A stretch of 64,000 nt of DNA from Humulus lupulus (lineage: Eukaryota > Streptophyta > Magnoliopsida > Rosales > Cannabaceae): positions 39,551,578 through 39,615,577 of the forward strand of contig NC_084793.1 in assembly GCF_963169125.1 (NCBI RefSeq), given 5' to 3'. Under the pieces are notes generated by a model. It saw only the letters and a program-made list of their open reading frames with translations, ran no database searches and had not been told where the DNA came from. Below are positions 1 to 12,102 of this stretch, in pieces. The position numbers and the translations under genes were made by a program. How positions within the stretch are numbered: position 1 is the first letter of the stretch; the number at the start of each line of letters is the position of its first letter.

Positions 1-194
1 TAATTTAATTTAATGTTTGATCATATCTATTTTGTTTTAAATAAATTAAAATAGGTAATAATCCATACTAAACTACATTAATAACAATAAAATCATATAA
101 AGTAGAATTGAGTACTATTATTACTCTTACCAATACTCATGTCATTAACTAATTAGAGTCATAAGTTTTAGAATTTTTCATATTTTTTTGGGAT

Positions 195-1220
195 GTTTTC
201 CTAAAGTACAAAAATAATTACAAAAATACCATAATAAATTTTAATTACGAAAATACTTTTTTACATCATCAAAAAATAACGGATTTAAAAAGTAATATAT
301 CTTAAATAGAAAAATTTACCGAATTATCGATTTTCTATTTTTTCTGAGTTTTCAAAAGCAACATTTTTGTTACTTATGATGTCGATAAGATACTAATTTG
401 TTACTTTTTCATAAAAAGCTTCATTTTTAAACCATATTATTTCATGTACATTTTGGTTAATTCCAAAACTTACTTAAGATATCGACTAGTCATTTTTAAG
501 TTATACTATAGTGTTTTATTATTGAATATATTTTTCAGTTACCTTCAAGCCTATTTCAAAAATTAATGACTTATCATATACTATAACAAATTACCATATA
601 GCTTATTAGCAAAAGCCACTTTAGTATACTATATAGTAACTTTTTGAATGAAAATTTTTTATACACTTTTTGGTCACTTATATTATTTACATGTGGTTAA
701 TATCAGCTTTTTATTAACCAAACATAAAAACTTATAAGTTACTTTCGAATTATAATTAAAAAACACATTTTGGTTTCTTAAATAATAAGACCATAGTATA
801 ACATGATTATGAAGTCATGTTTTTACAAGGTAACTAATCAATATCAAAATTTCTACAAATAGATTTTGAACAACGTAAAAATATCTTTAATAATAAGACA
901 CCATAATATAACCTAAAAATGAAACAATATTTCTAAAGGTAACTAATTGATATCTTAAAATAACTAATTATGTGCAAATAGATCTTTAAAGTAATGTATA
1001 TGAAATAATGATCTAAAAATGAAGTTTTTTTTATGAAAATGTAAACAATCGGTATCATAAGCAACTAAAATATTACTTTAGAAAACCCATAAAAATGGAA
1101 AATATGGGAATTTGTGAACATTTCTATTTCAGGTATATTATTTTTTAAATCTAGTATTTTTTTTTGACATGGCAAGACATTTTTGCAAATAAAAAGTTGT
1201 ATATTATTTTTGGAGTTAAA
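195..1220. repeat. Long imperfect inverted repeat, MULE/MITE-like
   Basis: The left part (about 195-450) is recovered, reverse complemented, at about 1010-1220. For example, the stretch around 355-430 with a GTTACTTATGATGTCGATA-type core matches the opposite strand around 1020-1085, and the AAATAGAAA motif near 305 pairs with one near 1130. No coding sequence lies between the arms. Long, decayed terminal inverted repeats of this type are usual for non-autonomous Mutator-like or foldback elements. I could not define clean ends or a target duplication, so the class is a guess. Confidence 0.4.
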
Positions 1221-2058
1221 ATACAAAAATCAATATGAAATGTAAATTTCTCTCTTTTTTTCGTATAAGAAGAACTTCTAATTAACTGCATGGGCCGTTT
1301 CTCCTAAAGTCCAATTGTAACATGGGCCGCTACTAATGTCCAATTTGTCATTATGATCCTTGTTAAGAGACCACCGGGCTGAAATGATTAGAATCCAATG
1401 TGCCTAAAAGCCTCCAAACTAGTGCTTAACTTCAAAAATTCCAATTATTTTCTTGAATGATGAATATGACCACTCGATTTATGATTAAAAATTTGCATCA
1501 CTTTTCTTTTCTTTTTAATCAGTTAATTACATTTACACTACTGTATTTTATGATTTACTATAGACAATAATAGTATTCATGTTAATATAATGGTTTTTAA
1601 CAGTCTATAGACACGTAAATTAGTATTTTTAATATTACCAAAAATTGACCAAAACATTGAGAATTTTTGTTTTAATGGGAGAGAAGAGATGGATATTAAT
1701 TATTAAAAAGCAAATAAAATAAAGTTGTGATTGCTCATGTTTGATTTGAGAGGAATAACTCCAGATATTGTCATAAAGTTTAATCACTTACCAAGGTATG
1801 CTTTCTAATCTTTATTGATATTGGATTATAATTGAATCATTTCCTTCCTTCTGCACCTATTTGTTGTTTTGAGTATTACTATATTTATTTTTAGCCAAAA
1901 AAAATTCTTAATATCTCCAAATTTTAAATATTTAATAGAATATACTTATAAAACTAACTAGAAATAAATATTTATTAATTATATTAATATAAATTTAAAT
2001 ATTATAAAATATCATTAATATAATTATATTTAATGTATGACTGCATATATAATAATTA
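1221..2058. other. AT-rich intergenic DNA
   Basis: I see no gene here. A slightly GC-richer patch at about 1285-1430 contains two GGGCCG words but no reading frame that I recognise. Confidence 0.6.
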
Positions 2059-2803
2059 TCTTTTTTTATATAATAAGTGTGCAGATAACAAATTTTTTTG
2101 GTTTTAACGGTTTTTTATTTTTTTTAATGTTAACTTTAATGAAATATTCTTATATTTAACAGAATATTCTTATATTTAACGGTAGTTTATAAGTACTTAA
2201 ATTTAAATAAAATAAAATAAATAATTAAAAATTAAAATAGGATATTTTTGAGATATTTTTACAATAATAATTATTTAAAAATAATCAATAATTAAACAAA
2301 TTAAAATAAGATATTTTTCAGATATTTTAAAATGATAATTATTTTAAAATAATAAATAATTAAACAAATTAAAATATGATATTTTGAGATATTTTACAAT
2401 GATAATTATTTAAAAATAATAAAATTCTACGCTTTATAACTTAAATAAAATCTAATTAAACTTAAACTCATTTATTAGAATAATATCATATTAAACATAC
2501 AATATAATTTACTGTGAATTAGCAACAAATTAATTTTTTTAAAAAACATAAATTTAAAATTCACGTATAATATTTAATATTACATTAAACATATAATATA
2601 TAATCTCTTGTTGTCACTCCCAAATTCAAAAACTAGAACAAACATAAACTTAAACAAAAATAAACAAATTATTTAATTAAAAAAATGATTTTATTTCAAA
2701 ATTTATATGACATTAATATAAATTTAATAAAAATAATTAATAAATTATATAAATAAAATTAAGCAAACATGCATATTACATATTGCACGTTGTTTGTATT
2801 TAG
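2059..2803 (+). mobile_element. Helitron-like non-autonomous element, copy A
   Basis: This block begins A|TC followed by TATATAATAAGTGTGCAGA and ends TTAG|T. It is closely matched over its whole length by 58494-59230, and its two ends are matched by the minus-strand copy 56354-56941. Helitrons start with TC, end with CTRR and insert between A and T. Here the ends are TC and TTAG, one base off CTRR, with A before and T after. There is no coding capacity. The 3' hairpin expected of a Helitron is weak, so membership rests on the three-copy comparison. Confidence 0.5.
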
Positions 2804-2809
2804 TATTAA

Positions 2810-3243
2810 TATAAATTCAAATTCAAATGTTGTATTAATATAAATTTAAATGTTATAAAATATTATTATGATAATAATATATAATCCTAATTTTTTATTA
2901 ATCATATTATTATGAATTCAAATAATATTATTATAATAATATTTAATACAAAAATAATATAAATTTAAATATTATAAAATATCATTATTATAATATATAA
3001 TAATAATCTTAAGTTTTATTAAAAAAAATTATCATTTATATTTAAAAAGATTATCATATTATATATATATTTTAAAAAAATCATAAACAATGTTTTTGTT
3101 TAATTTTTCATTTAATATATTTATGTAATTCTTTTATATATAATATTGTTTATTTATTTGAAATTTATATGACAATAATACAAATTTAATAAACATAATT
3201 AATAAATTTTATAAATAAAACTAAAACATATCTATCGATCTAA
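2810..3243 (+). mobile_element. Helitron-like fragment (3' part)
   Basis: This very AT-rich block resembles the 3' two-thirds of the element at 56354-56941, including a stretch near 3160-3230 with AATTTATATGACAATAATAC. It ends in CTAA|T at 3240-3244. No TC start belonging to it is visible, so it looks 5'-truncated. Confidence 0.35.
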
Positions 3244-3965
3244 TATATATATATATTTTGAAAATTTATGATAAGAAGATGAACAATAGTTATTTTGATC
3301 TAATTTGTTTATTTAAAAAATAGTTGAAACTGTTTGGTATATAAGAAAATAAAACGTACAATACAAGTTTACATATTTGTCATTTATCCAATGCAATTTA
3401 TTTACCGAATTTATTTTTAAGATTACTTGTTATTCTTTTGTTATAAAATTATTACCATATGATATAAAAGTATTTTACATAATTATAAATGTTTGTAGAT
3501 ATTTATACATATTATTTGAATGACCAAAATTTTATGAATTTTGTTTCTAACTGCTCTTGAATAATAATACCTTAGTAGTTTTAAACCGGTAAAATTTTGG
3601 TTATACATTTTAAAATTTGTTATAATAGTGTTATAACATATATTAAATTAAATTTGTAAAATCTTCTGAGTTAGAGAATCATCAAAGGATTTTTAAATTT
3701 TCTATAATAAAATTTCAAAGAAAAAATTGAGAGTGAAAATGGCTGTGAGAATTGGGCATAGAAGAAAAGTGAAACAAAAGAAGAGAAATTTACATAAGTA
3801 TTAGAGACTGTATTGTTGTAAAAAAAAGTGTAGAAAATAAATATAGACTATTAAAAAAATGAGATAGAAAGAGGGGTTAGAGCATTTTATTTTTATTTTT
3901 TTCTCTTCTTTTTTGTGTAGCTAACACCTATTTTTATATTATATATATAAAAAATGCTATATATA
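3244..3965. other. AT-rich intergenic DNA
   Basis: No gene or bounded repeat was recognised. The stretch 3720-3920 is purine-rich on the plus strand but carries no sustained reading frame. Confidence 0.5.
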
Positions 3966-4140
3966 TTAGATGCAAGTGCAATGACTGATTAATTAGATTT
4001 ATTTAAAAAAATTATTAATTATTTTTATAAAGTTTTTATGATTATCACATAAATTTTAAATAAATAAATAAATAATATTATATATAAAAAATAACATAAG
4101 CATATTAAAAGAAAAAGTAAACAAAACCATTATTTATGGT
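3966..4140 (-). mobile_element. Helitron-like 3' end fragment, minus strand
   Basis: Read on the minus strand this is a 3' terminal fragment of the same family as 56354-56941, ending CTAA|T at 3966. The shared words include the ATGTTATTTTT and TTATTTATTTAAAATTTATG regions. Confidence 0.3.
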
Positions 4141-4171
4141 TTGCTTTTTTTAAATAAAATAATATGATAAT

Positions 4172-4291
4172 CTTTCATTATAAGATGTAAAGTCTTGTTG
4201 ATCCTTGAGATTGAGCATAATTCACCAATCTCCACTAATATAAACAACACATGCTCAAGAATCAACAAGACTTTACATTTTATAATGAAAG
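4172..4291. repeat. Near-perfect 38-bp inverted repeat (hairpin)
   Basis: Arms 4172-4209 and 4254-4291 are reverse complements with 36 of 38 positions matching (CTTTCATTATAAGATGTAAA at the outer left arm), separated by a 44-base loop. A transcript from either strand would fold into a long stem of the size of a plant microRNA precursor. It lies next to the Athila-type 3' region, so it could equally be a structural feature of that retroelement or a small MITE. Confidence 0.8.
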
Positions 4292-5195
4292 GCTTAGGCT
4301 TTGGTGGATAAAATAGTCATCTAGGTTCCATTATACCATAAGCACATAACCAAACCAACTATTCTTTATTCAACCTTACAAACCCCAAAGTTCCCAAAAA
4401 TTTTCTTATTTTGAGAGAAAATTCATAAACATGAATTTTTTTCTAATAAAACTACACTCCCCTAAACTTATTTCTTTGTATTTTTTATTGGAGTGTAGTT
4501 CATTTTCAATATATATTTTTTCCTTTCTTTTCTCTCTCAAACTTTTTTTTTTCTATTAACAACCCTTTCAAATGCACACCCCATACAAAACAATCCCCCA
4601 ATATTTTTTCATATGCTCATGGTACAATTAAAGGAAGAGAAAATTTTCAAGGGTTCAAATAGGCTTAGCATTGGTGTCAAACAATAAAAAGAATCATATT
4701 AGGTTCAAACTTGGGTAACTAGGGATTAAATAATACAGGCTAGCTTGCAAGGCTCAAACGTTCCAACAAAATTGCCTAAATCATATTTCTAGCATGTGTC
4801 ATTTAGAATTTCGTCTCCACCAATAAACTATCCTAGTTCTAAAATATTCCTTTTACCCAATTTAACATGCATATAATACTCTGGTAAGAAATATATCAAT
4901 CATGGCTTAAATGACATTATGATTTTAGATCAAAGCTACTTGTCAAATTAATCTAATTAAGCACACAAATTTACAACAAGTTTCAAAAATCAAAATCATC
5001 ACTCATATCACATGGAAATAGTATCATCCACTTAGATTATAACTTGATTTACACAAAAATGAATAAAAAAAACTAAATAAAATAAAATAAACACAAACTA
5101 AAAATAAAGTACACTCTCCCCCCAAACTTAATTGACACATTGCCCCCAATGTGACACAAAAAGAAAAAGAAAATATGACTTACCGAAACACCACA
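4292..5195 (-). other. 3' noncoding region of the minus-strand Athila-type element
   Basis: This region follows the stop codon of the minus-strand ORF. Read on the minus strand it holds a polypurine stretch at 5114-5130 (AAGTTTGGGGGGAGAG) directly followed by TGT, the arrangement of a polypurine tract before a 3' LTR. A second, similar stretch lies near 4452-4470 within an 11-bp inverted repeat (4450-4460 with 4490-4500). I could not match what follows to any LTR in the window, so no 3' LTR is claimed. Confidence 0.35.
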
Positions 5196-5806
5196 TCAAT
5201 ATGGTGGAGGAGGTGGCGATTGTTGATAAGGATGGAACTCCAGAGGGTATTGAAAATATTGTTGCGCATCCTCATTTAAATTCGACTGATTGACCAAGGT
5301 ATTCAACTGGTCCACATGTGCATGCTCATATGAATTTTGATTACTCCAATACTGCTGCATATGATTGTTTTGCTGAATGATGTAATTCAACTGATCATTC
5401 GTATATTGAGTGTAAGGGTCAATAGGTCCACCAATCGCCAAAGGTGGGCCCTCATGCATTGGCTCATCAGTTTCTTCGTTGTCTTGGCCAACAACAGCTT
5501 CTTGAGGTTCACCACAATGACGACAGACTCTAGGACGCTGCTCCTCAGGTTCAGGCACTGGTATAGCTGGAGTATACTTAAAAACCATGCCCCAGTGATA
5601 CCACCTTGCACTCTCCGCACAACATCAGTAGAGTGAATCAACACCCCATAAGTAACACATGGGTCCATCATATACGAACCATGCCCTAAACCTCCCGTTG
5701 TCGTTAGGCGACAAGTAAACCCAATACTGTGTCGAACTTGCCTACCAACATCTATCTTCAGGCCTTTCATTATAGAATAAACCAAGAGTAAGCGATCAGT
5801 GGCAAT

Positions 5807-7097
5807 TAAGGCTGCACATCAAGTGGGTTTTTCGAGTTTTTGGATTCGGGATATCGGGTTTTGGGTGCACGAAAATGGCACTGAACCTACCTGATGCATT
5901 TTATGATTTTAGGGTATTTTTGGGTTTCGGGTCAGGTCGGGTCAGGTTTGGTCGGGTTTGGGTGGAAATGGGCCTGCATTTTAGGTTTGGGCTTTGAGAG
6001 TAACCTTTTACAAAAATGTCATTTTTTGAGTTTTTTTTACTTTTGTCATGCATTTTTACCAAAAAAAAAGTTAATTGACAACAACTTGCCAACATTCAAA
6101 AGCATGATTATTGAATTATTTTTGGTTAGACATGTTTTATTTCACACACAAATTATAATACAAAATATATAAAAACATAATTTTAAAACAAATTATGGAA
6201 ACTTCATAAAGTCTCTCTTCTCTAAAGCCCATCCAAAGTTTTTAAAACTTCCTGTGTATATATAGAACATACTAAGTGATAAAATCACGAAGTGTCCATA
6301 TACTCCAAATACATCCATAAAAACTTGTAAATGTCCATAAATCCATAAAACACAAGGCAATATAGTCTAAAATTTCAAAATATAAATTAGAATAACATAA
6401 TCTTTTTCTTATCCTTCCAATATCTTAAGCATTATCCTTTGTAACTTCAACTCTTCAATTTGTCAAATATTCTTTCAGCAACCAATCCAAATTTGATTTA
6501 AATAATTTACTCATGGAATCTTTTATATAAAGACATAATTTTTTAGTTGAACCCTGCCTGCAAACAAATAAAGGACTTATGCATGCAAACAAAACATAAA
6601 TACAGAGGTTTAAACTTTAAACATTCAAACATGCCTTGAGTTTGTGCCCCACGACACCATCTTTATAATATACTTAGCCCAGCTACCAGAGATAAGTAGG
6701 GTGAGGAGAGATGCACTGTGTCGCCGATGAGAAGAGATGGGAGGGAGGGTCGTTGGTGTATAGAATGAGGCGTTTGGGCTATATGTGAGAAAGGGTTAAC
6801 TTAGAGACCCTTTTTAAAATAAAGTAGGGTTATAGAGTGAGGCGGCTGAGCGATGTGTATAGCATATATAGAATTAGGTTTTTTTTTTACAATCAAATCG
6901 GGTCTTGCTCGGGTTTTGGGTTAAAACCCAGAAATCTAATTTTGTAAAATTAAAAATCGAACCCGTTCCAAATCAAAATTGGGTCGGATCGAATTTGAGC
7001 AGACAAATGTAGTTTTTCAATTTTTGTAGGCTTTACGAATTCAGGTCGGGAGGGTTTTGCGGGTTTGCAGGTTTTTCGAGCTTTATGTTCACCCCTA
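5807..7097. mobile_element. hAT-like non-autonomous element
   Basis: The segment interrupts the env-position ORF. Its ends are imperfect inverted repeats: TAAGGCTGCACATCAAG on the left and, reverse complemented, TAGGGGTGAACATAAAG on the right. Both are followed inward by CGGGTTTTGGG/GGGTTTGCGGG-type G-rich repeats (5820-5965 and 6898-7085). That end structure is typical of hAT elements. No transposase is present. The 8-bp target duplication expected for hAT is not convincing (GTGGCAAT against GTTATTAG), so either the element is old or the ends are slightly off. Confidence 0.45.
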
Positions 7098-7473
7098 GTT
7101 ATTAGAAAAATGTGAGGAAGGAATCAACCTGGCGCTCACAAAGTAAACCAACACACGTGCAATACAGTTGAGTTGGAAACGGTACATATGCTTCGGCACT
7201 TCCTGAGAATAGGTGAACTGCGCCCTAGGATAACCAATGAATTATGCCACTTCAACATAATTAATCTCGCTCCTCAAGAACTCATTGTACTCATCAACTG
7301 TAGGCTGGTAGGATGGAAGGTCATATAAATTATTAAATGTCCCAGAACTCACATGGACTTGTTTTCCCCTCACAAAGCATTTTCCATTCACCTGCTCCAG
7401 AAAATTAGCATAAAACTCAAAGACGAGTGACACATTTGGCTTTGCTATTGTCGAAGTGGTCACCAAAGGTTCC

Positions 7474-9897
7474 TGTAATGCCCTGGTTACTCCAAAACCG
7501 TTACTGTGATCTTTGAACTGTGCTTAACTCACTAATCAAGTTTTTTGGTTATAAATGTGCATCTAAGTGTTATTAATAGGTTAAAGTGTAAAACCAATTA
7601 AAAGGAAAGGATATATCTTATTTAAAACATAAAATTGTTCATAGTCCCATAAAAACGTTTACAAGTTATTTACAACCAAAATGGTCATTATAGTTTGAAA
7701 TTTATAACTCGCCGACCTAAGCGGAAAAAATAGGGTAAACTCCCTAGTTCCTCTGAGAATTCCTTGGCCGTGGTGGTCAAGTGGCCGCATATGTACACAT
7801 CGCCATCTAAGCTCTCCACTCAAGGCTAGGTGAGCTTTTCTTTCCCTTTACCTGCACCACATAGCACCCATGAGCCAAAGCCTATCAAGAAAACTCAATA
7901 CTGCATATATATAATATCAAACGATGATCATGATAATCATCCAGGACTTATAGTCCTAAACTGATGAGTGACATATGTATAAGTCACTGACATGGGTTCT
8001 GCACCTTTTACAAGTGAGTGATCAAGTCACTAGCTTAAACATGATATGTGACTGATGAGCGAGTCACCAATGTAAACCAAGTGAGTGACCATGGAGTCAC
8101 TACTATGGGTTCCGTACCCTTATCCATGTGATGATACGGTCACCTGGGACTTTTGGCCCTGGCTTTGAGTAACTAGCCATAGAACTAGACAAGCGCTTTT
8201 AGTTTTCATCGAACTTGGGGTCGGTCTAGCATTAATACTCATGATGAGTCATTCAATGTAGATGTCGATTAGATCTAATCTTTCATTGGCTCTGCATTCA
8301 TTACACTTATGCCACTCCTGACTCTTAGGTCAGTAACATACGACCAGTGCTCAAAACTACTGTCGAACTTGACTAGTAAGTCACATCTTCACAGCTAGTT
8401 CTGACACCATTGTCGATTCTGACTAGTAAGTCAGTGCCATTCACAAGTAAGCAAGATTCTAAACATTTAATATGCAATCCAAGTCCACATTGATACACTC
8501 AACATGCCTCATGAATAACCATTCATGTCACATATGGGGTGCAGTTTTCTTACCTCTGGTTCGAGCAAGAATTAGTAAAAGAACGACCCTTGAGAACGAT
8601 CAACCTTTTGATTCCTTAGTGATTACCTAGCCATAACCAATTATAACTTCCATTAATGAAAATCAACAATAATAGGGTATTGACCTAAACCTCACTCCCA
8701 GGACCTCGAATTGTACCCAAACGATGAGTATATTTGATCCCGAGCCTTAAGGATTGAAACCCTGAGCCAAAAACCCTTAAAAATGACTAAAACCAAAATC
8801 TGAAGGAGCAGGGTAGCGCTACCCCACTAGCGCCCCAGCGCTCAAGTCAGCATGAACCACCCCTAGAGTAGCGCTGTAGCGTCCCCTAGTGGGCGCTATA
8901 GCGCTACACCCAAACAGAAACACCCTGAAACTTTCCCCCTTCGACTCCACTATTTCCAATCTGAACCAAAAGCTTCCAAACCTCATTTTAAGTCCCAATT
9001 GAACCCAAAAACTATCTACACATGTCCTAGGCATCACAACCCAAGTAACCCTAGCCAAAAACTCACATCAATTCCCTTCAACCAATCTAGAAAACCAAGC
9101 TGAAAACCAAAAAAAAAAACAGGGCAAAGCTAGAGTTTTAATGGCTAGAAACTTACCTCAAGCTTAGATTAGGATCCTATTTAATGGTGGAACACAATCC
9201 TAAGCCCTCAAGATCCACTTCCCTAGCTTGAATCCTCAAGAAAAGCTCCAAAAATCCAAAAGAAAAAGGGGAAGAAAAGATGTACGGGAGGAATGATTTG
9301 GTACTCTGTTTTTGCTAACCTTCCACAACCTTCAATGGCTTATATAAATCTTAAGGTGAAATGACCTTTTTTCCCCTAGGTCATTTAAAGGTTTCTAAAG
9401 ACTCCCAAGAGTAAAACTATCCTTTTCCACCTATTTTGTTAATCATAATTAACACCCTCCAGTTCCCATTATTCTTGATATTCTCAAATACCAATAATTC
9501 ATATTCCGTTACCCTTTAATTCCCGTCAACACTCTAATCATTAAAATCACCCAAGACTCACCCCGAGCCCCAAACTTAATCCCGTTATGACTAAACCGCT
9601 AATTTGCACTCAAAGATCGTCTCATGCTGAATAGCTCGAACAAATCCACATTATAATGTGGCATCAACAATAGACCACCAACATGCATATAAATATACAA
9701 TTACACCCTCAACAGACCGAATTATCAGAATACCCCTGTGATGAAATGTGGACCCACTTGCATGCATTTAACATAATATTATAATATAATTCACATAAAC
9801 ATGCATATAATAGTTTAATGGCATAATAAAATAATTATGACCCTTCCGACCTACTAATCCAACTATTAAACTGCATTAGGGATTTTGGGGCATTACA
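7474..9897 (-). mobile_element. Solo LTR of a Ty3/gypsy element, minus strand
   Basis: A 2424-bp block bounded by TGTAATGCCC and GGGCATTACA and flanked by a perfect 5-bp duplication, GTTCC (7469-7473 and 9898-9902). Reverse complemented it aligns along its length with the LTRs at 20192-22950 and 28838-31555, for example over ATGCATGTTTATGTGAATTA and GATGTGTACATATGCGG, but is clearly diverged from them. There is no internal region, primer site or second LTR, so it is a solo LTR left by recombination. It carries a cluster of GCGCTATAGCGC-like palindromes at about 8812-8925, at the same distance from its 5' end as in the related LTRs. Confidence 0.9.
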
Positions 9898-10114
9898 GTT
9901 CCCAACCCATATCTTGTAAAATTAAGCGAATTGGCTCATAACTGGCATCCTCATAGGGTGAATTTTGGTAGTCCATCCCTCCCTCCGGTACCAAATTCCT
10001 AGTAATCAGCCGCTCATGCCGCTCTTGAGCATCTTTATTGACAAACCTTGTTCGATCAAAACTAGCTGACCCCCTAGAAGATGAGGCACCTCCTATTGCT
10101 CTCTTTGGACCCAT

Positions 10115-11108
10115 ATCAATCTCAATACTTTAAACTCCTTAAAAAAAATTGGGCGGCACCTCCCCTTAATGTTTTCTCTTTTCCCAAATAACAAACAACA
10201 CAAAATTCTCTCAAAATCACCAATAAAAAATCACAATTCCTTTCCCCCCACACTTAAATCAACTATAACACCCAAAAGTCCAACCTACAACCTTACTCAC
10301 CCAATAAACAACAAAAACCCCTCAACACACCAAAATTCAAAGAGTAAGATAGAAAAGTTGTTACCCAATACAAGAATATTTGAAATTTACTCCCAATGTC
10401 GTCAATCCCCCAAAAAATCGCAGTGATCCCTCCAAAATTTGTCAAGTTTCGAATTTAGGGCTTAGAATTGGGGAAAATAGGTTTTTAAGGTGGGATTGGA
10501 TAAGATGTTGATGGAAAAGGGTGGGAAGAAGGTTTAAATGAAGATTGGAGGGAATTTTGTGGGTATATTTGCAGGTTTTACAGGATAAAATGGAAGAATG
10601 GGAGAGCGTTTGGTCGGAGAAAATGAGAGAGTGAGGAAAAAAATGAGAAAAATGGGTATTTTTAGGCTGATATCAACATAGCGCTAAGGCGCCTATACCC
10701 ATGCACTTCGGCCTGTGTCAAAACATTGGGTTCAATTTCTGGGTAGGTGCACTTTGACTCTGTCCTGTGGCATTGCAACGCCTGGGTCTCTCCAAAAATC
10801 CTTGGGGCCTTTTACTTCTCGACGGCCGCGAGCTAATAAGGGGGCACTGCGGCTCAAAATGGGTGCTTTACTCTCTATCCTGGTAGGGCCGCGGCGATTC
10901 CTCCAGGAGCCGCGGCTCAAAATAGCATGCGTAATTTTTTTTTTTATAAGTTTTCACGATTTCCGCGGTTTAAAAATTACAACCTAAAGTCCATAATTCT
11001 AAAAAATTCAAAAACCACATAAAAATGCTTAATTCCTCTTCAGATGGTCTTCAAAAGGATGATGTACTTAGCTTGATCGATGTGACCACCCAAGTATGGC
11101 TTCACTCG
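10115..11108 (-). other. Spacer between Athila integrase and env-position ORF
   Basis: This is noncoding on the minus strand between the two Athila-type coding pieces. It contains a GC-rich island at about 10680-10920 with AGCGCTAAGGCGCC and CCGCGGCGATTCCTCCAGG, the latter forming a dyad with GGAGCCGCGGC. Open frames here are fortuitous. Confidence 0.5.
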
Positions 11109-12102
11109 CTAACCATTCACTTTGAATGTTTCGTTACTTTTGCCTTGCAATTCCACCGATCTATAAAGAAACAACTTTATTACTGTGTACGGTCCTGACC
11201 ATCTTGATTTAAGCTTGCATGGGAATAATTTAAATCTTGAATTGAATAATAGCACTTGTTGCCTGGGTTGAAACTCTTTACGAATAAGGTTCTTATCATG
11301 CCAAGCCTTGGTACGCTCCTTGTAAATTTTTGCATTCTCATACGCATCATTCTGCCATTCATCAAGTTCATTTATTTTCGTGAGCCTATTTTGTCCAAAT
11401 ATTTTCAAATCCATATTCAATTGCCTCATTTCCCAATATGCTCTGTGCTTTAACTCCACTAGTAAATGACATGCCTTTCCAAAAACTAGCTGATAAAGAG
11501 ACATGCCAATTGGAGTCTTGAATGCCGTTCTATATGCCCATAATGCATCATCAAGCTTTTTAGACCAATCTTTTCTTGAGCTATTAACTATTTTTTCAAG
11601 GATACTCTTCACTTTTCTGTTAGACACTTCTGCTTGGCCATTAGATTGTGGATGATAAGCTAAAGCGATTTTATGCCTTACTCCATACTGAGCAAGTAGA
11701 GCATCAAAAAGGTTGTTACAAAAATGACTCCCTTCATTACTTAGAGTAGCTCGGGGAGTTCCAAACCAAATAGTATGTGTCTGTGGAGAAAATTGAGAAC
11801 AACCTTACTGTCATTGGTAGGAGTTTTTGCTGCTTCTACCCATTTAGACACATAGTCCAAAACTAGAAAAATGTACTTATTATTGTAGGAGGACGAAAAA
11901 GGTCCCATGAAGTCCCACACATCAAATAGTTTTACTTCTAGATAGCATTTAAAGGCATTTCATTTCTCCTCGATATGTTTCCAATATGTTGACAACAATC
12001 ACAAGATTTAACAAAAGTATTAGCATCTTTAAACAAAGTAGTCCAATAAAATCCGCATTGTAATACCTTTGCCCCTGTCCTTGAAGCTCCAAAGTGGCCA
12101 CC
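11109..12102 (-). pseudogene. Athila-type integrase fragment
   Basis: Read from 12102 down, the minus strand gives GGHFGASRTGAKVLQCGFYW, then a zinc-finger C-x2-C (SCDCCQHIG) and a core-like FDVWDFMGPFSSS with YIFLVLDYVSKWVEA. After frameshifts the C-terminal half (11627-11109) is open: [38 protein letters not shown] and the GPYTVIKLF end region. This is the integrase order of Ty3/gypsy pol in the Athila lineage. The fragment is truncated upstream at 12102, where a plus-strand LTR begins, so reverse transcriptase and RNase H are missing. Stops and frame changes between 11630 and 12000 make it non-functional. Confidence 0.85.

Larger units (their letters stand above)
5196..10114 (-). pseudogene. 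Env-position ORF of an Athila-type element (plant transposon protein domain), interrupted
   Basis: The minus-strand ORF starts at 10114 with MGPKRAIGGASSSRGSASFD and is in three pieces: 10114-9898, 7473-7098 and 5806-5196. When the 7474-9897 insert and one GTTCC copy are skipped, the frame runs on without a break from QDMGWE into PLVTTST and KPNVSLVFEFYANFLE. The middle resembles the 'putative plant transposon protein' domain often found after Athila pol. The C terminus is low complexity, rich in Q, N and P, and ends QQSPPPPPY. Damage seen: an in-frame TAA near 7240 after NYVEVA, the hAT-like insert, and a one-base shift near 5590. The order integrase then this ORF on one strand fits the 3' half of one Athila element. 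Its function is unknown. Confidence 0.6.

Noticed and set aside
5799..7105. An 8-bp target duplication for the hAT-like element
   Set aside because: GTGGCAAT and GTTATTAG share too few positions.
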